From Microbacterium sp. UFMG61 (lineage in GTDB: Bacteria; Actinomycetota; Actinomycetes; Actinomycetales; Microbacteriaceae), in the NCBI RefSeq assembly GCF_015354505.1, contig NZ_JACAFP010000006.1, forward strand, positions 62,001-126,000: a DNA stretch of 64,000 bases. The letters run 5' to 3'. Of the stretch, positions 24,654-32,154 are shown piece after piece (position 1 is the stretch's first letter; each line of letters begins with the position of its first letter). The notes below the pieces were generated by a model. The model was not told where the DNA came from. It did not search any database and saw only the letters and a program-made list of their open reading frames with translations. A program made the translations under genes and the position numbers.

Positions 24654-24678
24654 CCGGCCGCGAACTCAAGGACCCACA

Positions 24679-27027
24679 ATGACTCACGTCGCCGACGGCC
24701 ATGATCTGATCCGTGTTCAGGGAGCCCGCGAGAACAATCTGAAAGAGGTCAGCGTCGACATTCCGAAGCGGCGACTCACGGTGTTCACGGGCGTCTCCGG
24801 GTCGGGCAAGAGCTCGCTGGTCTTCGACACCATCGCCGCGGAGTCGCGGCGCATGATCGACGAGACGTACAGCGCGTTCGTGCAGGGCTTCATGCCCTCG
24901 GTGCCGCGACCCGACGTCGATGTGCTCGAGGGGCTGACGACGTCGATCATCGTCGATCAGGAGCGACTCGGAGCCAACCCGCGTTCCACGGTCGGCACGG
25001 TCACCGACGCGAACGCGATGCTGCGCATCCTGTTCAGCAAGCTCGGCCAGCCCTACATCGGGGGGCCGACGGCGTTCTCGTTCAACATCCCCACGCAGAA
25101 GGCGAGCGGCGTCATGACGGGGCCGAGCGGTGAGAAGAAGATCGTCAAGGACGCGATCTATCTCGGCGGCATGTGCCCGCGCTGCGAGGGCAGGGGAGCG
25201 GTCTCCGACCTGGACCTCGCTCAGATCGTCGACGAATCCAAGTCGCTCGACGAGGGCGCCATCATGGTGCCGGGATACACCGCCGACGGCTGGATGGTGA
25301 AGGGGTTCTCCGCCTCGGGCTTCTACCCGGCGGACAAGCCGGTCTCCTCCTTCTCCGAGAAGCAGAGGCAGCTGTTCCTCTACGGCGAAGTCACGAAGGT
25401 CAAGATCTCTGGCATCAACATGACGTACGAGGGCCTGATCCCCAAGATCACCAAATCGATGCTCTCGAAGGATCTCGATGCGCTGCAGCCGCATATCCGG
25501 GCCTTCGTCGAGCGCGTCGCCACCTTCGCGACCTGCCCCGAGTGCGACGGCACCCGACTGACCGAGGGCGCGCGCTCCTCGAAGATCGACGGGATCAGCA
25601 TCGCCGACGCGTGCCGGATGCAGGTGACCGATCTCGCCGCGTGGGTGCGAGATCTCGAGCTTCCCGGCGCCGCACCGCTGCTCGAGGCGCTGAGCGCGAA
25701 TCTCGACGCGTTCGTCACACTCGGACTCGGATACCTGAGTCTCGAGCGACCGTCGGGCACGCTGTCCGGGGGAGAGGCGCAGCGCATCAAGATGCTCCGT
25801 CACCTCGGTTCGTCGCTCACCGATGTGACCTACGTCTTCGACGAGCCCACGATCGGTCTGCACCCGCACGACATACAGCGCATGAACAGCCTGCTGCTGC
25901 GCCTGCGGGACAAGGGTAACACCGTGCTCGTCGTGGAGCACAAGCCCGAGACCATCGCGATCGGCGACCACGTCGTCGACCTCGGTCCCGGCGCCGGCAG
26001 TGCAGGTGGCGAGATCTGCTTCGAAGGCACCGTCGAGGGGCTGAAGGCCAGCGGTACGCGTACGGGAAGGCATCTCGACGACCGCGCTGCTCTCAAGCCC
26101 TCGGTGCGCGAGAGCGACGGAGCGATCGAGGTGCGCGGGGCCACGGCGAACAACCTCCGGGACGTGGACGTCGACATCCCCACCGGTGTCCTCACCGTCG
26201 TCACCGGCGTCGCAGGGTCGGGAAAGAGCTCGCTGATCCACGGATCGGTGTCGAAGCTCGAGGGCGTCGTCGCGATCGACCAGGGGGCGATCACGGGGTC
26301 ACGCCGCAGCAACCCCGCCACCTACACAGGCCTGCTGGAGCCGATCCGCAAGGCTTTCGCGAAGGCCAACGGCGTCAAGCCGGCTCTCTTCAGCGCGAAC
26401 TCCGAAGGTGCGTGCCCGACCTGCAAGGGCGCGGGCGTCATCATCACCGAGCTCGGGTTCATGGATACCATCGAGACGCCCTGCGAGGACTGCGGCGGCA
26501 AGCGCTTCCAGGCGGCCGTCCTCGAGTACACGCTCGCCGGCAAGGACATCACGCAGGTGCTGGATCTGCCGGTCTCTGAGGCTCGCGTCTTCTTCTCCGA
26601 GGGGGATGCCAAGCTTCCCGCCGCGGCGGCGATCCTCGGACGCCTCGAAGACGTCGGCCTCGGGTATCTCTCGCTCGGGCAGCCACTGTCGACGCTCTCC
26701 GGCGGAGAACGCCAGCGCATCAAGCTCGCCATCCAGATGGGGGAGAAGGGCGACACCTATGTGCTCGACGAGCCCACCACCGGTCTGCACCTGGCGGATG
26801 TGCAGAACATCCTCGGTCTGCTCGATCGACTCGTGGAGTCCGGGAAGACCGTGATCGTCATCGAGCACCACCAGGCAGTGATGGCGCACGCGGACTGGAT
26901 CATCGACATCGGTCCGGGAGCCGGCCATGACGGCGGACGGGTAGTCTTCGAGGGAAGACCGGCGGACCTCGTGGCGGCGAAATCGACGGTGACGGGGGAG
27001 CACCTCGCGGCCTACGTGGGAGTGTAG
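24679..27027 (+). CDS. UvrA-like ABC ATPase (short, drug-resistance-type UvrA2)
   Basis: 782 residues from ATG 24679; canonical UvrA is about 950. Two ABC modules: Walker A GVSGSGKSSLVFDT with signature LSGGEAQRIKM, and GVAGSGKSSLIHGS with LSGGERQRIKLA; DEPTIGLHPHD and DEPTTGLHLAD are the Walker B sites. Zinc-type CxxC pairs remain (CPRCEG, CPECDG, CPTCKG, CEDCGG). The size deficit suggests reduction of the UvrB-binding and insertion regions, as in UvrA2/DrrC-type proteins tied to resistance to DNA-binding drugs. It probably is not the main excision-repair UvrA. It ends ten bases from a convergent serine hydrolase. Confidence 0.88.
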   Translation: MTHVADGHDLIRVQGARENNLKEVSVDIPKRRLTVFTGVSGSGKSSLVFDTIAAESRRMIDETYSAFVQGFMPSVPRPDVDVLEGLTTSIIVDQERLGANPRSTVGTVTDANAMLRILFSKLGQPYIGGPTAFSFNIPTQKASGVMTGPSGEKKIVKDAIYLGGMCPRCEGRGAVSDLDLAQIVDESKSLDEGAIMVPGYTADGWMVKGFSASGFYPADKPVSSFSEKQRQLFLYGEVTKVKISGINMTYEGLIPKITKSMLSKDLDALQPHIRAFVERVATFATCPECDGTRLTEGARSSKIDGISIADACRMQVTDLAAWVRDLELPGAAPLLEALSANLDAFVTLGLGYLSLERPSGTLSGGEAQRIKMLRHLGSSLTDVTYVFDEPTIGLHPHDIQRMNSLLLRLRDKGNTVLVVEHKPETIAIGDHVVDLGPGAGSAGGEICFEGTVEGLKASGTRTGRHLDDRAALKPSVRESDGAIEVRGATANNLRDVDVDIPTGVLTVVTGVAGSGKSSLIHGSVSKLEGVVAIDQGAITGSRRSNPATYTGLLEPIRKAFAKANGVKPALFSANSEGACPTCKGAGVIITELGFMDTIETPCEDCGGKRFQAAVLEYTLAGKDITQVLDLPVSEARVFFSEGDAKLPAAAAILGRLEDVGLGYLSLGQPLSTLSGGERQRIKLAIQMGEKGDTYVLDEPTTGLHLADVQNILGLLDRLVESGKTVIVIEHHQAVMAHADWIIDIGPGAGHDGGRVVFEGRPADLVAAKSTVTGEHLAAYVGV

Positions 27028-27037
27028 GGCGTTGCGC

Positions 27038-28459
27038 TCAGGCGACGTCGGGGCGTGTCATCAGCGGAGACGTCAGATGCAGGATCAGATCTGCGCTCGT
27101 CAGAGGGACGGTGGCCCAGGTGAGTTCGGCCGTACCCTCGTGAATCCTCAGTCGCACCCGATGGGGCGTACTCACGAGGTGGAGCTCGGCCACGAACGTG
27201 TCTCCCTGCCACGCGCCGTTCGCTATGACGGGGCGTCCGAGCGGGGAGCTCTCGGCCCAGGTCTCATAGCCGATGGGGGCGGCGAACCATGTCCCGACAT
27301 GGACCAGCCAACCGTCGGGTTGCGATTCGACGACGATCCGCGTTCCGTGGGGCAATGCGGAATCCGCCACTGCGGCGTTGACGGCTGCCGCGAACACGCG
27401 GAGATCTGGCAGCGCGATGCCGACGACCGGCGGAAGGGCCAGATCATGGAGCAGTTGGGCGAGAGCTGCGTCGCCCTCGACATCTCCTGACACGTCGACA
27501 CCGGGAAGGAGACACTCCCAGATCGCGTCGAGGGCATCCTGGGAATGGCGAATCTCACTGTGCGCTGCCGTGAGGACGACCACGAGATCACGGTCCGGGA
27601 TGACGACGCACTGCTGCCCGAATGCGCCGTTGCCATGGAAGCCGTGCGACGACATCCAGATCTGATACCCGTACCCAGCGTGGAAGTCCCGGCCGGGACT
27701 GCCGGGGGAGTAGTGGTGACTGTCGATGTGCTTTCGGGTGGCCCGTGCGACCCAGTCACGCGAGAGCAGCTGTCGACCCTGCCATTCTCCGCCCCGCAGC
27801 AGCAGTTCGCCGAAGGCGGCCACGGCTTCGGTCGTGAGGTGCAGCCCGTGAAATCCGAACACGGCGCCGCTGCCGACCCTGTCCCACTCGACATCCGTGA
27901 TCCCCATCGGGATGAACAGGCGTTCGTTGAGCAGTCGGGGGAGTGTGCTGCCTGTCACCCGCTCGACCATCCTCGCCAGTACGAAAGTCGTCGCGTTGTC
28001 GTAGGTGTGTCGGATGCCGGGAGCCTCGGCGATGGGCATCCGGAGGAAGCCGCGTACGAGGTCGTTCGGCTCGAGTCCCCAGGCGTCTCCGAGCGTGTCC
28101 GCTGAATGACCCGCGGTCATGGTCAGAAGGTGATGAACAGTGAGGAGACGTGCGCTTTCGGGCAGGTCGTCAGGGACGTGTTCCGGCAGGATGTCGACCA
28201 CTCGATCGTCCAGCCGCAGGAGACCGTCGTCGATCGTGAGGCCTACAGCCATCGACGTGAACGACTTCGTGAGCGAGTAGAGCAGATGTGGACGCTCAGC
28301 GGAGTACGGCGCCCACCATCCTTCGGCGACGATGCGCCCCCGACGCATGATCATGATCGAGTGAGACTCGATGCCGGCATGCTCGAGGCGGTCGATCAAG
28401 GACTCGATCGCGGAAGCGGCGATATCGACGGAGGCGGGAGTTCCGCGCGGCAGAAGCAC
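27038..28459 (-). CDS. Serine hydrolase, class C beta-lactamase/penicillin-binding fold
   Basis: 473 residues using GTG 28459 (VLLPRGTPASVDIAAS); an upstream start at 28564 would overlap the methyltransferase end by 64 bases and adds a poor sequence. Active-site motifs: SLTKSFTS (SxxK), the YxN-like YDNATTF, and HGNGAFGQ as the HxG equivalent. The C-terminal ~120 residues form a separate beta-rich domain (WLVHVGTWFAAPIGYETWAE). The family includes esterases, D-aminopeptidases and beta-lactamase-like enzymes. No export signal is seen, so it is likely a cytoplasmic esterase or peptidase. Confidence 0.83.
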   Translation of the reverse strand: MLLPRGTPASVDIAASAIESLIDRLEHAGIESHSIMIMRRGRIVAEGWWAPYSAERPHLLYSLTKSFTSMAVGLTIDDGLLRLDDRVVDILPEHVPDDLPESARLLTVHHLLTMTAGHSADTLGDAWGLEPNDLVRGFLRMPIAEAPGIRHTYDNATTFVLARMVERVTGSTLPRLLNERLFIPMGITDVEWDRVGSGAVFGFHGLHLTTEAVAAFGELLLRGGEWQGRQLLSRDWVARATRKHIDSHHYSPGSPGRDFHAGYGYQIWMSSHGFHGNGAFGQQCVVIPDRDLVVVLTAAHSEIRHSQDALDAIWECLLPGVDVSGDVEGDAALAQLLHDLALPPVVGIALPDLRVFAAAVNAAVADSALPHGTRIVVESQPDGWLVHVGTWFAAPIGYETWAESSPLGRPVIANGAWQGDTFVAELHLVSTPHRVRLRIHEGTAELTWATVPLTSADLILHLTSPLMTRPDVA

Positions 28460-28500
28460 CCGGCGATCATACGAGAGTCCCGCCGGTATGGCAGACCGCG

Positions 28501-29346
28501 TCAGTCTTTGCGCGCGACGATCGTGTACGTGCAGGGGATGAGATCGCGCTCGGCGTCCGGCCATGCATACCCACGGGGCACCTCGACCATTCGAGGGCTG
28601 AACTGCCAGGGCAGCGTCCGACCTTCATCGAAATGCACGATGTGCAGGCCTGCCCGCAGCAACGCGCCGAGGATCTCGGACAATGGATGCGGCCATTCGT
28701 ATGTCCGAGAATGCGCGACGGTCCCGTCGCCGGCGTAGGTGGACTCGTCGTCCCACTGTTGTGCGCGACCATCTCCGAAGTATGAGTACCTGGTCGTCAG
28801 AAGCTCCGCATTCTCATCGAGCGAAAGCAGTGCGGGATGGCCGTCTCGGATGTAGAACGTGCCGCCTGGGCGCAGCAGGGCGACGATCTGCGCCGCCCAC
28901 CGGTCGAGGTCCTGCAGCCAGCAGATCGTACCGATGCTCGTGTAGACGACATCGAAGTCGCCGGTCACCGCTGAGCGCGCGTTGAGAACGTCCGTTTCCA
29001 CCCAGGTCGCGTCGACCTGCACGCGCTCGGCCAGAGCGGCGGCGACGCGCAACGCCGGTGCCGAGAAGTCGACGCCCGTGACGTGTGCGCCCGAGCGCGC
29101 CAGCGAGATCGTGTCGGTGCCGATGTGGCACTGCAGATGGCACAGGTCGAGGCCGGTCAGACGTTTCCCGGGCAGGAATCGACTGAGTACCGGCAGGTCG
29201 TCGCTCACGACATCACTGATGTGCTGGGGGTCATCGAACGCATCCAGGCCGTATGCGGCTTCGTGCAGCGGCACCCGGTCATCCCAGTTCTTCAGGTTCG
29301 CCTCGCGGGCGGCTTCCCAGTCGATCTCGATGTTGCTTCCGTTCAC
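28501..29346 (-). CDS. Class I SAM-dependent methyltransferase
   Basis: 281 residues from GTG 29346. Motif I is LTGLDLCHLQCHIGTDTISLA (GxDLxCxxG variant), followed by VTGVDFSAPALRVAA, FDVVYTSIGTICWL and LLRPGGTFYIRDGHP. Members are often annotated as small-molecule methyltransferases; the substrate is unknown. The 42 bases between the serine hydrolase GTG and this stop suggest that the two form one unit. Its promoter region faces that of the lipoprotein gene and holds two overlapping palindromes. Confidence 0.87.
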   Translation of the reverse strand: MNGSNIEIDWEAAREANLKNWDDRVPLHEAAYGLDAFDDPQHISDVVSDDLPVLSRFLPGKRLTGLDLCHLQCHIGTDTISLARSGAHVTGVDFSAPALRVAAALAERVQVDATWVETDVLNARSAVTGDFDVVYTSIGTICWLQDLDRWAAQIVALLRPGGTFYIRDGHPALLSLDENAELLTTRYSYFGDGRAQQWDDESTYAGDGTVAHSRTYEWPHPLSEILGALLRAGLHIVHFDEGRTLPWQFSPRMVEVPRGYAWPDAERDLIPCTYTIVARKD

Positions 29347-29352
29347 ACCACG

Positions 29353-29358
29353 AGACTA
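29353..29358 (-). promoter_or_regulatory. -10 box TAGTCT of the methyltransferase gene
   Basis: TAGTCT lies six bases before GTG 29346 with no Shine-Dalgarno: leaderless layout. The palindromes at 29386-29408 lie 28-50 bases upstream of it. Confidence 0.5.
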
Positions 29359-29385
29359 TCGAGCGCCCCGATCGAGGGTGACGCG

Positions 29386-29408
29386 TTATCGCCGATAATG
29401 CACATTAT
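29386..29408. promoter_or_regulatory. Two overlapping AT-rich palindromes, candidate operator
   Basis: TTATCG-C-CGATAA (29386-29398) overlaps ATAATG-CA-CATTAT (29395-29408). Both have exact six-base arms. They are conspicuous in GC-rich DNA and sit in the divergent region between the methyltransferase and lipoprotein genes. They could bind a dimeric repressor of the Fur/Zur, MarR or TetR kind; the regulator is unknown. Confidence 0.55.
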
Positions 29409-29472
29409 GTCAGATTGTGTGAAGAAACCCCTCCTCGCTCCGCCGCGGCTGGGCCTCTGCTTGAATCGGTGG

Positions 29473-30312
29473 ATGCACCGTAACCGAAGATCCGTCATCG
29501 GAGTTGCGAGCCTGATATCCCTCGGAACGGTTCTGAGTGCGTGCGCACTCGTGCCCGGCGGCTCCTTCGACACGCTGTGCGAGGATCCACTCGTGATCTC
29601 CTGCGATCGCTCCTCGCAGTCGACTCTCGTCGTGATCGACGTGGATGCGTCGGCGGAAGATGTGATCGCGTTCGCTGAGTCCCTCGACGGAGTCACCGCT
29701 GCGTCTTCCGGACCGGTGAGTCTCGAAGCCCGCTCGACGCACGCACTCGTCCTCGATCCCGAGGTTGCGCCTCCGTTCTCGTGGCGGATCGATCTGAACG
29801 CCGAGCGATCGACCGATCTGGCTGCCTCACTGCGTGACACGCTCAAGGCGGCGTCTGTTCCCGGCGCCGTCGGTGTCACCCGCGATTCCGGGTGGTCGTT
29901 CGTCACCGTTCAACGGATCGAGCAGTTCGAAGATGTGTTCGATGTTCTCTCGCACGGAGCGTTCGCCCACGGCGCGACCTACACGTTGCAGTCAGTCAAC
30001 GAACGGCTCCGGATCGTGCACGTGCCCGAGCGCACCTCAGCGGATGCGATTCACGAGATCATCTCCATCGCCCAGGACTATCCCGACGCCGAGGTCCTGC
30101 TGGAATCGATGACGAGCGGGCCCCAGTTCCCCACGTTCTACGTCTCCCGCCTCACTCCCCTGCAGCAGCAGGAGCTTGCCGCCAGACTGCGTGACTCACG
30201 CTTGGCCGGCGCCGATGTCGACGGCTATCCCCTCGAGTTCGTGCTGGGCTCCATGGGCGAGCAGGGCGTGACCTACGTCAGCGGGACGTTCGGAGACGTA
30301 CCCGCCGGCTGA
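29473..30312 (+). CDS. Predicted lipoprotein of unknown function
   Basis: 279 residues from ATG 29473 (MHRNRRSVIGVASLISLG), which gives a textbook lipoprotein signal: basic start, hydrophobic core and lipobox LSAC with Cys near residue 24. Starts further upstream (for example ATG 29407) lie in the palindromes and add a non-signal leader. The mature part has no domain I recognise; it shows repeated beta-alpha-like segments (TLVVIDVDASAEDVIAFAES; RIVHVPERTSADAIHEIISI) that may be tandem copies of one fold. Divergent from the methyltransferase; converges on the Nudix-like gene. Confidence 0.75.
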   Translation: MHRNRRSVIGVASLISLGTVLSACALVPGGSFDTLCEDPLVISCDRSSQSTLVVIDVDASAEDVIAFAESLDGVTAASSGPVSLEARSTHALVLDPEVAPPFSWRIDLNAERSTDLAASLRDTLKAASVPGAVGVTRDSGWSFVTVQRIEQFEDVFDVLSHGAFAHGATYTLQSVNERLRIVHVPERTSADAIHEIISIAQDYPDAEVLLESMTSGPQFPTFYVSRLTPLQQQELAARLRDSRLAGADVDGYPLEFVLGSMGEQGVTYVSGTFGDVPAG

Positions 30313-30387
30313 CCCGGCGCCCAGCGAGGCACGTGGCAACCACTCGAGGGACACGGAGATCCATTTGTCGTCGCAACGCGTCTGTCG

Positions 30388-30900
30388 TCACGAGCCTGCT
30401 CGGATTCTCGAAAGGAGTGGATACCAATGGCGCGTGGCCAGGGGCGAGCTGTCGTCCACTTCGATCCAGACGCCCCGAACTCGCGGCGGTTCCTCGGTTC
30501 TCCACACGCCGAACCGCGCTATCGGCGCCGGCCATTCGTAGTCCTCGTCGAAATTCATGACGATGTTGCGTACGCAGCCGACGTACTCGACCTCAGCCTC
30601 GGCGAGCGTGACCTCCGATGCCAGAGCACGCGCCTCATCGGTACCGTCGCCGGGGCGCATCACTCGCCTGGAGGGAAGGTCCAGCGCTCCGGTGCTCTCT
30701 CTCGGCACGCAGAAGACGGTCCTGCCCTGGCGGAGAAGAAGCCGCACCATCGCCATGGGCGGCTCGGGCGTGCCCCCGCTGACCACCTCGGCGATGCTCC
30801 CCGTCGGCAGCCACGACGGGCTGGTGTAGCGATGGGCGATCAGTTCGACACCGTCGGCGATTCCGCCATTGTCTGTGCGGGGCGTGACGTCCCCGCTCAT
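30388..30900 (-). CDS. Uncharacterised protein, possible Nudix-like fold without catalytic box
   Basis: 170 residues from ATG 30900 (MSGDVTPRTDNGGIADGVE). The stretch MAMVRLLLRQGRTVFCVPRE followed by GALDLPSRRV resembles the opening strands of a Nudix domain, and DYEWPAPIARFGVWRTEE resembles later strands. The GX5EX7REUXEEXGU box is absent: the helix position reads GDGTDEARALASEVTLAEAE. It would therefore be an inactive or divergent member, or a different fold. Its ATG overlaps the stop of the upstream 70-residue gene by one base, making it the last gene of a VOC-GNAT-small protein operon. Confidence 0.6.
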   Translation of the reverse strand: MSGDVTPRTDNGGIADGVELIAHRYTSPSWLPTGSIAEVVSGGTPEPPMAMVRLLLRQGRTVFCVPRESTGALDLPSRRVMRPGDGTDEARALASEVTLAEAEVEYVGCVRNIVMNFDEDYEWPAPIARFGVWRTEEPPRVRGVWIEVDDSSPLATRHWYPLLSRIRAGS

Positions 30901-31112
30901 CACGGGGTGCCTCGGAGGTCGATGTCTCCGGGCGGCCACACGGCACCCGAGGTGGGGAAGACGAGGATCGGCGCCTCGGAGACGATCTCCATCGAGCCCG
31001 GGGTCATCGAGAGGTGCCCCTCGGTGGCCTCCACGTCTCGACATCCGAGGTAGCCGAAGTCGATCCGGCTGTCACCGCATCGCGTCTTGTGCTGTGAATG
31101 CACGGTGGTCAT
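30900..31112 (-). CDS. Small uncharacterised protein (70 aa)
   Basis: 70 residues beginning MTTVHSQHKTRCGDSRIDFG with a weak purine stretch (GCGAGAG) upstream. The second half (SMEIVSEAPILVFPTSGAVW) is mildly hydrophobic but not a membrane helix. Two cysteines lie at about 12 and 24. No family recognised. Support comes from context: it starts ten bases after the GNAT stop and its TGA overlaps the next ATG (TGATG), the coupling pattern seen in real operons of this window. It could also be the leftover of a larger gene. Confidence 0.5.
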   Translation of the reverse strand: MTTVHSQHKTRCGDSRIDFGYLGCRDVEATEGHLSMTPGSMEIVSEAPILVFPTSGAVWPPGDIDLRGTP

Positions 31113-31122
31113 ACTCTCGCTG

Positions 31123-31662
31123 TCACCGTGCCCCCGCTACGCGGACCATGCACACGAGAGCGGGCCTGTCTTCCCACGAAGTGACCCGGCGGAACCCTCT
31201 GGATTCGTACAGCCGAATCGCGGCGTTGCGCCACTCCCAGACCGAGAGCCGCACCGGTCTGGTCGGAGCCAGCGACACCGCGGCGTCGAGGAGCGCAGAA
31301 CCCACACCGAGACCGCGCGCCTCGGGAGTTGCCCACAGCCTTTTGATCTCGGCCTCTCCCCCGTTGTCTCTGACGATCACGACCCCCGCGGGACGCTGAC
31401 CGACCTCCGCAATCAGAACCGTGCAGTCCGCGTAGGCCGCTCGAGGGTCGGCTGTCTCCTGCCGATACCTCTCGGGGAGCGAACCGGGCGAAGACGGCTC
31501 CGTGTCTCCGTGCTCGCGCTTCTCGTGTTCCGTCTGCGTGAGGTATGCGTGGACGAGGTCGCCCACCGTGGTCGTGTCAGTGCTCCACTCGACCTCTCGG
31601 ACGACGGCGAGGCGGCCGTGTGCGTCCTCTGCACGCGCAGCGGTTTCAGGATGCAGGGTCAC
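31123..31662 (-). CDS. GNAT-family N-acetyltransferase
   Basis: 179 residues from GTG. The acetyl-CoA-binding core is clear: IKRLWATPEARGLGVGSALLDAA (motif A, R/Q-x-x-G-x-G/A), then VRLSVWEWRNAAIRLYESRGFRR (motif B). The N-terminal ~65 residues are charged and specific to this protein. Acceptor unknown; this subclass often acetylates small amines or antibiotics. Second gene of the VOC-GNAT-small protein-Nudix-like operon, 15 bases from the VOC stop. Confidence 0.87.
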   Translation of the reverse strand: MTLHPETAARAEDAHGRLAVVREVEWSTDTTTVGDLVHAYLTQTEHEKREHGDTEPSSPGSLPERYRQETADPRAAYADCTVLIAEVGQRPAGVVIVRDNGGEAEIKRLWATPEARGLGVGSALLDAAVSLAPTRPVRLSVWEWRNAAIRLYESRGFRRVTSWEDRPALVCMVRVAGAR

Positions 31663-31677
31663 GCACCCATTCTGCCG

Positions 31678-32046
31678 TCACTGCGCGGCCCAGACTCCGA
31701 GCTCGTTTCCGGTCGGGTCGGTGAAGTGCAATCGTCGGCCGCCCGGGAACTCGTAGGGCCCCTGCGTGACTGCCCCACCCGCAGCGGTGATCGCGTCTTT
31801 CGTCGCGTCGAGGTCGTCGGAGTAGAGCAGAACCAGCGGGCCTCCGGCCGCGCGGCCGGTGTCGGACAGCAGCAGGCCGCCGATCTCCGATCCGTCGCCC
31901 GAGGGATCGGAGATGCCCGCATAGCTCGGGCCGTAATCAACGAAGCTCCAGCCGAAGGCATCGCGGTAGAAGCGCTTCGCGGTGTCGATGTCGGTGACGA
32001 CGAGTTCTATGTAGTTGATCGAGTGGTGCACGGGTGCGGGTGTCAT
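31678..32046 (-). CDS. VOC-superfamily (glyoxalase-like) protein
   Basis: 122 residues. SINYIELVVTDIDTAKRFYRDAFGWSF is the N-terminal VOC module and FPGGRRLHFTDPTGNELGVW the C-terminal one, keeping the E in NELGVW that often binds metal. First gene of a four-gene reverse operon. Its start is six bases from a TAGCGT -10, so the mRNA is probably leaderless, and a TGTCCG element lies in the same place as at the helicase and polA promoters. Substrate unknown. Confidence 0.88.
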   Translation of the reverse strand: MTPAPVHHSINYIELVVTDIDTAKRFYRDAFGWSFVDYGPSYAGISDPSGDGSEIGGLLLSDTGRAAGGPLVLLYSDDLDATKDAITAAGGAVTQGPYEFPGGRRLHFTDPTGNELGVWAAQ

Positions 32047-32052
32047 GCGGCC

Positions 32053-32074
32053 ACGCTAGCGACAGCCGCGGACA
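32053..32074 (-). promoter_or_regulatory. Candidate PafBC-type promoter of the VOC-GNAT operon
   Basis: On the reverse strand TGTCCGCG, eight bases, TAGCGT, six bases, then ATG 32046. Same spacing as the element at 3194-3215; six of nine upper bases match the recalled mycobacterial consensus. Confidence 0.4.
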
Positions 32075-32142
32075 TCGGGTACCCCCCTTGTCTCCGGCGC
32101 AGGCGCGGGGACCGTTCGGCCTGAGCAGCCGCGCAGCAGGAG

Positions 32143-32148
32143 TAGCGT
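32143..32148 (+). promoter_or_regulatory. -10 box TAGCGT of the MFS gene
   Basis: TAGCGT lies six bases before GTG 32155, a leaderless layout, back to back with the VOC promoter. No TGTC element at the corresponding distance. Confidence 0.5.
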
Positions 32149-32154
32149 TGAAGA

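Noticed and set aside
29083..29472. Longer N-terminus for the lipoprotein gene
   Set aside because: Would overlap the divergent methyltransferase gene and bury the lipobox signal peptide; ATG 29473 gives a proper lipoprotein signal.
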